A DNA stretch of 38,345 nucleotides from positions 1 to 38,345 of the forward strand of contig CAMFET010000002.1 of assembly GCA_945949475.1 (NCBI GenBank), written 5' to 3'. Below are positions 32,478 to 38,340 of this stretch, piece by piece (position 1 is the first letter of the stretch; each line of letters begins with the position of its first letter). Source of the stretch: an uncultured Phascolarctobacterium sp. (GTDB lineage Bacteria > Bacillota > Negativicutes > Acidaminococcales > Acidaminococcaceae). Below the pieces are notes generated by a model. It was not told the origin of the DNA, did no database searches, and saw nothing but the letters and a program-made list of their open reading frames with translations. The position numbers and the translations under genes are program-made.

Positions 32478-32746
32478 TATTTCTTACCTAGCTTTCTTTT
32501 GGCTTTTTCGGTGCTTGCTGCAGGAGTTTGTTTGCCTCTCACGGCCGTGCGGGCCAACTGTGCCGGCAATTCCTCGCTCCACATAAAACAGGTAGGGCAT
32601 ACGCAATAGGATGTGCGCCCGCTTACGTCATCGCCCCAAATGCAGTTCACGGTCTGCTTACCGCAAATCTGGCATGTATGAAGAGCGTACTCAGCCTCTT
32701 TGGCCTTTTCCTTGGCCGCTGCTCTGCGATAATTGTATTTGCGCAT
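32477..32746 (-). CDS. Small zinc-finger protein, unknown
   Basis: The 89-residue product has two Cys pairs, CQICGKQ (about 25-31) and CVCPTCF (about 48-54), fitting one zinc ribbon, between basic ends. It is probably a nucleic-acid-binding or structural early protein. The stop overlaps the PcfK-like start (TAATG). Confidence 0.7.
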   Translation of the reverse strand: MRKYNYRRAAAKEKAKEAEYALHTCQICGKQTVNCIWGDDVSGRTSYCVCPTCFMWSEELPAQLARTAVRGKQTPAASTEKAKRKLGKK

Positions 32747-32747
32747 G

Positions 32748-33029
32748 CTAAACCTCCTCTGCAGCTGGCTTCACTTTAAAATAGCGCAGCGCTCTTGTTG
32801 CTTGAGCCTGCAGGCGGTCGTCAGCCTCCACTGCCTTACGGCGGATAACCTTTGCCATCTCAGGATGCTGCATGGTGACATCATAATTACTTTTGGCCAG
32901 TATGGAGCGTTTTTCCATAAGCTTCATTTTTAGCTCCATCTCAGGTGTGGGTTTTTCCTTTGCTCTGCCCCTGGCCACGCGAAACTCACTATCATCCATG
33001 ACTCCAAGGGATGCTCTCTTTCTTGGCAT
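32748..33029 (-). CDS. Small basic early protein, unknown
   Basis: The 93-residue product is helical and Lys/Arg-rich (MELKMKLMEKRSILAKSNYD; MAKVIRRKAVEADDRL). No family recognised. A good ribosome site (AAGGAGG) precedes ATG 33029. A plus-strand promoter starts immediately upstream on the opposite strand. Confidence 0.65.
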   Translation of the reverse strand: MPRKRASLGVMDDSEFRVARGRAKEKPTPEMELKMKLMEKRSILAKSNYDVTMQHPEMAKVIRRKAVEADDRLQAQATRALRYFKVKPAAEEV

Positions 33030-33051
33030 TATATTTCCTCCTTATAAAGCC

Positions 33052-33081
33052 TTGCCAAAGGGCAAGTATTTGGTTTATAAT
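33052..33081 (+). promoter_or_regulatory. Plus-strand sigma-A promoter inside the early operon
   Basis: TTGCCA (33052-33057), an 18-bp spacer and TATAAT (33076-33081) give a near-consensus promoter pointing against the early genes. The dyad GGTGAACA (33085-33092) / TGTTCACC (33103-33110) overlaps the predicted start near 33088 and could be an operator. Confidence 0.7.
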
Positions 33082-33087
33082 AGAGGT

Positions 33088-33155
33088 GAACACGTTTGGC
33101 ATTGTTCACCTTTTGGCCCGTTGATGTTGGTAGCATCAGCGGGTCGTTTTATTTT
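33088..33155 (+). ncRNA. Putative small RNA antisense to early operon
   Basis: From the promoter start to the T-rich tract is about 68 bases with no good ORF. The 3' end is an intrinsic terminator: GGCCCGTTGATG (33115-33126) pairs with CATCAGCGGGTC (33134-33145; two G-T pairs), followed by TTTTATTTT. A 5-bp GAACA/TGTTC stem may form near the 5' end. It is antisense to the end of the zinc-ribbon gene at 33136. It could regulate lysogeny or a target in trans. Confidence 0.55.
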
Positions 33156-33300
33156 GCTCGCACTTTCGGATGCGAGCATTGAGAGCCTTGCGCTGCTCCT
33201 GTCTCCACTCACTGTCGCACTTAGGGCAGATATAGGGCTCGTCACAGTTGTGTACCGATACATAAAGCTCGGTGCCACAAAGGTAGCAGGTTTTCTTCAT
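33136..33300 (-). CDS. 54-residue zinc-ribbon protein
   Basis: The small gene begins MKKTCYLCGTELYV and contains a second pair in CPKCDSEW, so CYLC and CPKC can hold one zinc ion; the C-terminus is basic. GGAGG lies six bases before ATG 33300, and the upstream gene stops just before it. It is too short for common ORF cut-offs. Zinc-ribbon mini-proteins are frequent in phage early operons; role unknown. Confidence 0.75.
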   Translation of the reverse strand: MKKTCYLCGTELYVSVHNCDEPYICPKCDSEWRQEQRKALNARIRKCEQNKTTR

Positions 33301-33303
33301 GGC

Positions 33304-33606
33304 CTACCTCCACAGTGTGAAGGCAATGATGGTGCCAGGCTTGATGTACAAATAGCGGTTATCCTTCAGCAAATCATTCTCATCCAGAATGTGCCATTCG
33401 AAATCCTCCACAGTTTTATACTTTTTCTGCTTGTCAATATACCTTACAGCGATACGGTGCACGCTACCACCGCTGCCAATGACCTCGGTTTGCTTGTGAG
33501 GCGTCAGGCCATAGGCCAGATAGCACTCATGAACGATAACCAAAAGAGTGGTTACTAGGCAGGTAACATACAGAGCGTTGCTAAAAAACTTTTTCATCGT
33601 ATCCAT
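33304..33606 (-). CDS. Small single-pass membrane protein, unknown
   Basis: The 100-residue product has one membrane segment (about residues 7-30, FFSNALYVTCLVTTLLVIVH) and a soluble basic domain. ATG 33606 is chosen because AGGAGG lies eight bases upstream; ATG 33609 is also possible. A membrane protein in the early operon could act in superinfection exclusion, but nothing shows it directly. Confidence 0.6.
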   Translation of the reverse strand: MDTMKKFFSNALYVTCLVTTLLVIVHECYLAYGLTPHKQTEVIGSGGSVHRIAVRYIDKQKKYKTVEDFEWHILDENDLLKDNRYLYIKPGTIIAFTLWR

Positions 33607-33622
33607 CATGCATGCCTCCTTG

Positions 33623-33865
33623 CTATTGAGCGACGGCCTTAACGCTGATGCTGCGCACATATTCATCAATGCAGTATGCAGGTATCAGGCGATATCTGCC
33701 ACGGATAACATAGCCGATGCGCCCAGCTTCCATTTCCTCCTTGAGGAACTTGGGGCCACAGCACAGTAGAATTTCTGCCTCGCCGGTCGGGTAAAGCTCC
33801 CGCCGTGGCACATTTTTGATAGCCCTAGGTTGGGGCTTGGTTTGGGTTTTAGCTGTTCTTGCCAT
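33623..33865 (-). CDS. Excisionase/MerR-like small HTH protein
   Basis: The 80-residue product contains EAEILLCCGPKFLKEEMEAGRIGYVIRGRYRLIPAYCIDEYV, the pattern of short winged-HTH excisionase-type domains, after a basic N-terminus. It may direct excision with the integrase or act as an early regulator. AGGAGG precedes the ATG with eight-base spacing. Confidence 0.65.
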   Translation of the reverse strand: MARTAKTQTKPQPRAIKNVPRRELYPTGEAEILLCCGPKFLKEEMEAGRIGYVIRGRYRLIPAYCIDEYVRSISVKAVAQ

Positions 33866-33893
33866 TTAAACTACCTCCTTTAGCATTCTGACC

Positions 33894-34091
33894 TCATACA
33901 TCGTAGTACAGCTGCTTGAGCAGACCTGCAATTGCATTCCTACGCTCGGAGTTTATCCTAACAATATTCCGAGCAGTTTCACTATCATCGTCTTTATATC
34001 TGCTTATACTTGCATCAACCTCTTTCAATTCAGCCAGCAGCATGTTGGTAATCATGCCAATTTCAAGATTACTTTTTAATTCCAACTTCAT
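33894..34091 (-). CDS. Small helical early protein, unknown
   Basis: The 65-residue product is helical with alternating charges (MITNMLLAELKEVDASISRY). No family recognised. GGAGG lies eight bases before ATG 34091, and it sits in the same directional run as its neighbours. Confidence 0.6.
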   Translation of the reverse strand: MKLELKSNLEIGMITNMLLAELKEVDASISRYKDDDSETARNIVRINSERRNAIAGLLKQLYYDV

Positions 34092-34096
34092 AGTTG

Positions 34097-34291
34097 TTAC
34101 CTCCTCTCTTCCCCCAGGCTATCCAGCATCTCCCTAAGCTCGCTCAAATATTCCAGCTTATCCCAGCCTTCGAGCTCACACACCTGCATATCGACTAATA
34201 TATCGGCCAACAGGCGATGCTTCATTTGCTCTCTGGCTAAACGGTTGAAGTCTATCGGACCTTCTTTATCGGTAAACATGATGCCTGACAT
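34097..34291 (-). CDS. Small acidic early protein, unknown
   Basis: The 64-residue product is acidic and helical (LADILVDMQVCELEGWDKLEYL). No family recognised. A weak AGAGG site precedes ATG 34291; an internal ATG four codons later is possible. Confidence 0.55.
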   Translation of the reverse strand: MSGIMFTDKEGPIDFNRLAREQMKHRLLADILVDMQVCELEGWDKLEYLSELREMLDSLGEERR

Positions 34292-34315
34292 ATTCTTCTT
34301 GCCTCTCTTGATTCC

Positions 34316-34540
34316 TTAGGACCTGTCATCAAGAACTGTGTTGTCCTCAAACTCTAACGAAATACTTACTTTTGCTTTTCCGGGGTCATACTTAAGAATG
34401 ATTTGAGCCGGTCGGCCTAAGTTTGTTAGCTTGATGATTGCATCACTGAGCATATTTGATATTGTTACTGCCTTTAAAAGGTCAATCCTATTTATTTTTA
34501 TCTCGCCCTGTTTACGCAGGGCTTTTTCTTTTTCCTCCAC
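34316..34540 (-). CDS. Small early protein, unknown
   Basis: The 74-residue product starts at GTG 34540, eight bases after GGAGG. It has a basic helical N-terminus and a short beta C-terminus (IILKYDPGKAKVSISLEFED). No family recognised. Confidence 0.6.
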   Translation of the reverse strand: MEEKEKALRKQGEIKINRIDLLKAVTISNMLSDAIIKLTNLGRPAQIILKYDPGKAKVSISLEFEDNTVLDDRS

Positions 34541-34554
34541 CTTTTATGCCTCCC

Positions 34555-34749
34555 TCATTCCACCAGCTCGTCCATTTTGCACTTCAGAGCCTTGGCGATT
34601 TCATACAATACCTTGGAGCTGGGGTTGCGCCGGCCTGCTTCAATCTGACTGATGGCCTCCTGGCTCACCCCCGCTGCCACCGCCAGCTCCTGCTGGGTCA
34701 GCTCTAATCCCTCCCGCAGGCTTTTGATAAAAGTGTTTTTAATCTTCAT
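34555..34749 (-). CDS. XRE-family HTH regulator
   Basis: The 64-residue protein is a stand-alone XRE HTH: LREGLELTQQELAVAAGVSQEAISQIEAGRRNPSSKVLYEIAKALKC-type content spans nearly its whole length. It probably regulates early genes or represses a promoter near it. Twin inverted repeats lie directly upstream. AGGAGG precedes the ATG at short spacing. Confidence 0.88.
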   Translation of the reverse strand: MKIKNTFIKSLREGLELTQQELAVAAGVSQEAISQIEAGRRNPSSKVLYEIAKALKCKMDELVE

Positions 34750-34773
34750 GGGACCTCCTATCAGGCTTATTAA

Positions 34774-34832
34774 TGTGAGAAAGTCAAGGACTTTCTCACA
34801 TTTTTGCTATAACTACATGTTATAGCAAAAAT
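34774..34832. repeat. Two adjacent perfect inverted repeats in early leader
   Basis: TGTGAGAAAGTC (34774-34785) pairs with GACTTTCTCACA (34789-34800) around AAG. ATTTTTGCTATAAC (34800-34813) pairs with GTTATAGCAAAAAT (34819-34832) around TACAT. The arms are perfect over 12 and 14 bp and nearly touch. Neither has a U-tract after it in the minus direction, so they do not look like simple terminators. They could be operators or an RNA antitermination element. Confidence 0.6.
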
Positions 34833-34913
34833 CGCCATCGGGGCCTGATGCGCTTGGCTGCTGGCCTTGGGCCCGCGGGAGCCGTCCCTTCCCGTGCATC
34901 CTCTGCCAAATTT

Positions 34914-34950
34914 CCAAGCGCTTGGAGGTTTACTGTTCAGAATTCTGAAC
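34914..34950. promoter_or_regulatory. Palindrome pair at the 3' end of the Cro-like gene
   Basis: CCAAGCGCTTGG (34914-34925) is a perfect 12-bp palindrome. GTTCAGAATTCTGAAC (34935-34950) is a perfect 16-bp palindrome within the last codons of the Cro-like gene. Its half-site TTCTGAAC recurs in both divergent promoters about 250 and 350 bp away, so it is probably a distal repressor operator. Confidence 0.6.
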
Positions 34951-35160
34951 TTTAGGTGTAAAAAAATAAGTATCTACATCACATTTGGCAAGTCCTAAGA
35001 GTTCCAAGCTCTTCAACATTTCACTTTGGGTGAACTCAGTATTGTTATTTAGCTTAGAATAAAGAGAAGTTCTACCAATGCCTAGTGCCTGAGCAAAAGC
35101 CTCCTGAGTGCCAAATACTTCCTTAATTTTGCCTTTGAGTTTATTATAAGAGAAGCCCAA
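34930..35160 (-). CDS. Cro-like regulator (DUF739-type)
   Basis: The 76-residue protein contains LKGKIKEVFGTQEAFAQALGIGRTSLYSKLNNNTEFTQSEM-like content, a DUF739/Cro-type HTH with a C-terminal segment. As the first gene leftward from the operator region it probably antagonises the repressor to favour lytic growth. Transcription would start at the promoter at 35212-35240. Confidence 0.85.
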   Translation of the reverse strand: MGFSYNKLKGKIKEVFGTQEAFAQALGIGRTSLYSKLNNNTEFTQSEMLKSLELLGLAKCDVDTYFFTPKVQNSEQ

Positions 35161-35188
35161 TTTAATCCCTCCATTCTAACTGTTCTAT

Positions 35189-35240
35189 GTTCGGTTTTCT
35201 GAACTACAATTATAGTACCACTTTTAACAGCGTCCGTCAA
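35189..35240 (-). promoter_or_regulatory. Early leftward promoter with operator
   Basis: On the minus strand TTGACG (35235-35240) lies 17 bp from TACTAT (35212-35217), which has an upstream TG (extended -10); TATAAT overlaps at 35209-35214. The dyad GTTCGGTTTTCTGAAC (35189-35204), with half-site TTCTGAAC, covers the start point. It drives the Cro-like gene and the early operon. Confidence 0.75.
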
Positions 35241-35291
35241 TAGCTTTTATTCATTTTGCCGAACTTTTTGCACGTTTTTTAGTTATTTTTG

Positions 35292-35320
35292 TTGCTTTTT
35301 CTGAACACAGAATATATAAT
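35292..35320 (+). promoter_or_regulatory. Repressor promoter with operator in spacer
   Basis: TTGCTT (35292-35297), 17 bp, TATAAT (35315-35320). TTCTGAACACAGAA (35299-35312), containing the half-site TTCTGAAC, fills the spacer. Repressor or Cro binding there would shut this promoter, so autoregulation is likely. AAGGAGGG precedes the repressor ATG. Confidence 0.75.
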
Positions 35321-35341
35321 GCTATACAAGGAGGGATTGAG

Positions 35342-35743
35342 ATGACAACTTTTTCAGATAGACTCAGATATTTTATGGAGCAAAAGGGCCTAAAGCAAGC
35401 CGATTTGGTGGAGAGAACAAAGATAAATAAATCATCCATCAGCGAATATCTTTCAGGAAATTACGAGCCTAAACAAAGAAATATATATAAACTGGCCGTT
35501 GCCTTAGGCATTAAGCCAAGCCAGCTTATGGGTGTAGAAGAGGACCAGCCCGCGGCCCCTGCCACCACTGCCAACGCCATGGAGCTCAGCGAGCGGGAAA
35601 TACTGCTCATAAAAAAATACCGCCAGCTGGACGCTGACGGCCAAGAGGATGTAGAGGATTTTGTTTCCATGAAGCTGGCCAAGGCCCAGCGCAAAGCTGA
35701 GGAGGCCATGACGGCAGAGGAAAAAGAAGAGGCTTTAGGGTAA
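35342..35743 (+). CDS. Prophage repressor, HTH without peptidase domain
   Basis: The 133-residue protein has an N-terminal XRE HTH (FSDRLRYFMEQKGLKQADLVERTKINKSSISEYLSG) and a short C-terminal helical part (LSEREILLIKKYRQLDADGQEDVEDFV). It lacks the S24/LexA-type peptidase domain with Ser-Lys pair, so RecA-stimulated self-cleavage is not expected. It probably maintains lysogeny by binding the GTTC...GAAC operators. Confidence 0.88.
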   Translation: MTTFSDRLRYFMEQKGLKQADLVERTKINKSSISEYLSGNYEPKQRNIYKLAVALGIKPSQLMGVEEDQPAAPATTANAMELSEREILLIKKYRQLDADGQEDVEDFVSMKLAKAQRKAEEAMTAEEKEEALG

Positions 35744-35779
35744 TCAAGTGAGATTTCACAAATTCTTTAAAGCAAAATA

Positions 35780-35808
35780 TTGACAAAAATACTATGTTTG
35801 CGTATAAT
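35780..35808 (+). promoter_or_regulatory. Consensus promoter for the AbiF-associated RNA
   Basis: TTGACA (35780-35785), exactly 17 bp, TATAAT (35803-35808): full consensus for the housekeeping sigma factor. Transcription should start near 35815. It is the strongest-looking promoter in the window and should be active in the lysogen. Confidence 0.9.
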
Positions 35809-35814
35809 AGAGGC

Positions 35815-35888
35815 ACGGTGAGCGCCGGGTCCCCTACGGGGGCCGGTACGGAAAGACCTCCTCTGTTATGCAGAGGAGGTCTTTTTTT
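35815..35888 (+). ncRNA. AbiF-associated structured RNA with terminator
   Basis: About 74 bases lie between the start and the AbiF ATG. The 5' part holds a GC-rich stem (GCCGGGTCCCC against GGGGGCCGGT, 35823-35847). The 3' part is a perfect 11-bp terminator stem, GACCTCCTCTG (35855-35865) with CAGAGGAGGTC (35871-35881), and seven Ts (35882-35888). Structured RNAs upstream of AbiF genes are a known motif (abiF RNA) proposed to restrain the HEPN protein. Here the 3' stem arm contains AGGAGG nine bases before the AbiF ATG, so the same hairpin terminates transcription and hides the ribosome site. Confidence 0.85.
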
Positions 35889-36848
35889 ATGAAAGCATTC
35901 AAAACAATTGATGAACAAGTAGCTATTCTCAGGCAGCGTGGTTTGGTTATAGATGACGAAGATCGTGCTAAAAAGTATCTTTTGAGTCAAAACTATTATA
36001 ATCTTATTAACGGATATGCGAAATTTTTTCCAAGGGAAAACGAAAACTATACTTCAAATACAAGCTTTGATGAAATTACTAGCCTTTACATTTTTGAAAG
36101 AGATATAAAGCAGACGCTGCTTTTGGGTATTCTTGAGGCTGAAACGCATCTAAGGGCTATTTTCTCATATCGATTTTCTGAAATGTTTAAAGATGAACCC
36201 TATGCCTATTTAAGTATAAACTCCTTTGAAAAGGAAAATGCACTTTCAATTATACAAACCATATCAAGCTTGTCTAAAACAATACGCTCTTACGAAAGCC
36301 ATAATAGGCACAGCAGCATCGCCCATTACATAAGAGTGCACGGAAGTGTTCCCATATGGGTTTTGGTTAATTATATAAATTTTGGTGAATTACGTCATTT
36401 GTTGAAATACTCAACAAATGCTTTGCAAAATAGAATAGCTAAGGATTTTTGTGAATTTATTGAGCAAAATATTCCTAATGCTTCTGAACCTTTTCACCCT
36501 GAAACACTAAATAGCTTTCTTGATAACATCAACGATATCAGGAATATATGTGCTCACAATAACCGTCTTTTGGGTTTCCGCTGTCACCAGAGCACTAAAT
36601 ACTGGGCACCTTTGCACACGAAATATAATATTCTGCCAAATGATAGCAGACGTAGCGCATATGAGATATTTTTAATTTTGCAGTGCTTTATAAGCAAAAA
36701 CGAATATGCTATGCTGCACAATACTTTGAGAAAGCGTTTTAGAACTCTAAGTAGAAAACTGAAAACCATCCCAATAAACAATATTTTATACGAACTTGGC
36801 TTTCCCAATGACTGGCATATTAATACCGATAAGCTCGAACAAATTTAA
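35889..36848 (+). CDS. Abi_2/AbiF-family HEPN abortive-infection protein
   Basis: The 319-residue protein is an Abi_2 family member: FKTIDEQVAILRQRGL at the N-terminus, LLSQNYYNLINGYAKFF, then ERDIKQTLLLGILEAETHLRA and the HEPN RNase motif RNICAH (R218-H223). Such proteins are probably RNases that halt growth on phage infection; AbiF-type proteins have been linked to the origin of Cas13. The start is the ATG right after the RNA's U-tract. The gene is AT-rich compared with the integrase downstream, which suggests acquisition as cargo. The integrase follows after 14 bases. Confidence 0.9.
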   Translation: MKAFKTIDEQVAILRQRGLVIDDEDRAKKYLLSQNYYNLINGYAKFFPRENENYTSNTSFDEITSLYIFERDIKQTLLLGILEAETHLRAIFSYRFSEMFKDEPYAYLSINSFEKENALSIIQTISSLSKTIRSYESHNRHSSIAHYIRVHGSVPIWVLVNYINFGELRHLLKYSTNALQNRIAKDFCEFIEQNIPNASEPFHPETLNSFLDNINDIRNICAHNNRLLGFRCHQSTKYWAPLHTKYNILPNDSRRSAYEIFLILQCFISKNEYAMLHNTLRKRFRTLSRKLKTIPINNILYELGFPNDWHINTDKLEQI

Positions 36849-36862
36849 GGGAGGCTGATTGT

Positions 36863-38083
36863 ATGTCCATCATCACAAGGAAAACAGGCACTAAGCGCTA
36901 TTCCTACTCCATATGCACGGATGAGATTCTGCCCAATGGCCGGCACAAATATATTAACGGCCCGTATTTTGCTACTAAGAAGGAAGCTAAGGAAGCAGAA
37001 GCCACTGCCTTGGCCCAGCTGCAGACCGGAACCTATACGGAGCCAACCAAGATGACCGTCAACGAGCTATTGGAAACAGTCATTGGCCTGAAGGCAGTAT
37101 TAAGGCCCTCTAGCATCTCCTCCCTCAACAGCTTTGCCAAGCGTGTGAAGTCCCAGCCACTGGGAGCCATGCGTCTGAACAAGGTCACGCCCATTGACAT
37201 AGAGCGCTATAGGCTTTTCCTCTTCACTGAATCGGGCCTTGCCAACCAAACCATCAGAGAAGAGCTGTCCTTTATCCGCTCCTCATTTGCGTGGGCCGTG
37301 GATAATGATTTGCTAGGTAAGAGTCCGGCCCGCCGCCTAAAGCTGCCACCCAAGGAACCGCCCAAGGGCATGCATGTGCCCATAGAAATCCTGCTACAAA
37401 TGCTCAGGATCATCAAAAAATATGATTACTTTAATCTATATATGCCATTCCTGCTAGGAGGCATGTGCGGTATGCGCATCAGTGAGACGCTGGCCGTGCG
37501 CGATGATGTATTGGACGGCAGCGATGTGGCTGTTACTAATAACCTGCTACGTGAAAATGGCAGGCTGCAGTTTACCTTACTCAAGACACGCACATCTGCC
37601 CGTGACATCCCTCTAATTTCCTTTGTACGCCACGAAATAGAAGAGTACAAGGGTTTTATCGCGTTTGCCAAAAAAGAAGCGCTACGGAAGCGTAAGGAGC
37701 TTCTAGCCAGTCCTGGCTTTATCGCTGAAAGCAGTGACCCTGCGTGGAAAAATAATTTAGGTCTGCTCATTGTGTTTCCTGATGACGGCCGAGGCATGTG
37801 CCGTGACCATGTAGAGCGCAGATGGCGCAAATTTAAGGAGCGGTGCCCTGAATGGTTAGAGCTTGTGAAAAAATATCCACTGCTTGCCGGTATGCGCCAC
37901 CATGATTTTCGTCATAGCTTTGGCAGTAACATGCGCGATAGAGGGGTGCCGATAGCTGATATCAGCGAAATTCTCGGTCATGCCGATGTATCCTTCACGG
38001 CTAAAACATATGCATTGCCCTTGCAGGATACTCATAAAAAGGCAATGCTCTTATACGAAAAATCCATTGAAAAACTACTATAA
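36863..38083 (+). CDS. Tyrosine integrase
   Basis: The 406-residue integrase has an N-terminal arm-binding domain (about 1-60), a SAM-like core-binding domain (about 65-160) and the catalytic domain with R205 (GMRISE), K241, H347-x-x-R350 (HDFRH), H373 (LGHAD) and Y383 (KTYAL). It recombines attP with the tRNA-Pro 3' end. GGGAGG lies eight bases before the ATG. No separate promoter is obvious, so it may be co-transcribed with the abi gene. Confidence 0.96.
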   Translation: MSIITRKTGTKRYSYSICTDEILPNGRHKYINGPYFATKKEAKEAEATALAQLQTGTYTEPTKMTVNELLETVIGLKAVLRPSSISSLNSFAKRVKSQPLGAMRLNKVTPIDIERYRLFLFTESGLANQTIREELSFIRSSFAWAVDNDLLGKSPARRLKLPPKEPPKGMHVPIEILLQMLRIIKKYDYFNLYMPFLLGGMCGMRISETLAVRDDVLDGSDVAVTNNLLRENGRLQFTLLKTRTSARDIPLISFVRHEIEEYKGFIAFAKKEALRKRKELLASPGFIAESSDPAWKNNLGLLIVFPDDGRGMCRDHVERRWRKFKERCPEWLELVKKYPLLAGMRHHDFRHSFGSNMRDRGVPIADISEILGHADVSFTAKTYALPLQDTHKKAMLLYEKSIEKLL

Positions 38084-38090
38084 ATGCAAA

Positions 38091-38125
38091 AATCTCGGAA
38101 GCTTTTGGTGCTTCCGAGATTTTTT
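38091..38125 (+). terminator. Integrase terminator
   Basis: AATCTCGGAAGC (38091-38102) pairs with GCTTCCGAGATT (38110-38121) around TTTTGGT, followed by a T run to 38125. It ends the rightward abi-int unit eight bases after the integrase stop. Confidence 0.92.
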
Positions 38126-38171
38126 AATAAATTTTATTTTACTATCTAGTTTTAAGCGGTTTTAACTTGTG

Positions 38172-38202
38172 TATTGCATCAAATATTGCATGAATATTGC
38201 AT
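38172..38202 (+). repeat. Putative integrase arm-type sites, right side
   Basis: TATTGCAT occurs at 38172-38179, 38184-38191 and 38195-38202, with 12- and 11-bp periodicity, in the non-coding gap between integrase and attR. The same octamer occurs near attL. Three helically phased repeats fit arm binding by the integrase N-terminal domain. Confidence 0.75.
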
Positions 38203-38249
38203 AACCCCGTATTTTAGGCTATTTTTGCACCTTTGGCCAAAACCACAAA

Positions 38250-38280
38250 AACAGAAAAACCCGCATAACCATGCGGGTTT
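38250..38280 (-). terminator. Phage-supplied terminator for tRNA-Pro
   Basis: AAACCCGCAT (38257-38266) pairs with ATGCGGGTTT (38271-38280) around AACC; on the minus strand TTTTTCTGTTTTTG follows. It lies on the prophage side of attR, so the phage supplies a new terminator when it rebuilds the tRNA gene. The host's own terminator remains beyond attL. Confidence 0.75.
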
Positions 38281-38290
38281 CAGCTTTTTC

Positions 38291-38340
38291 AATTTGGTCG
38301 GGGCGGCGAGATTCGAACTCACGGCCTCTTGTACCCGAAA
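38291..38340. repeat. attR core (50-bp direct repeat)
   Basis: Identical to 203-252. It is the 3' portion of the intact tRNA-Pro gene from the anticodon loop to CCA. Sequence diverges after 38340, where the right copy continues into the anticodon stem. Confidence 0.95.

Noticed and set aside
33075-33278. Minus-strand 67-codon frame overlapping the zinc-ribbon gene
   Set aside because: The 33136-33300 frame has the ribosome site and two Cys pairs; this one has neither.
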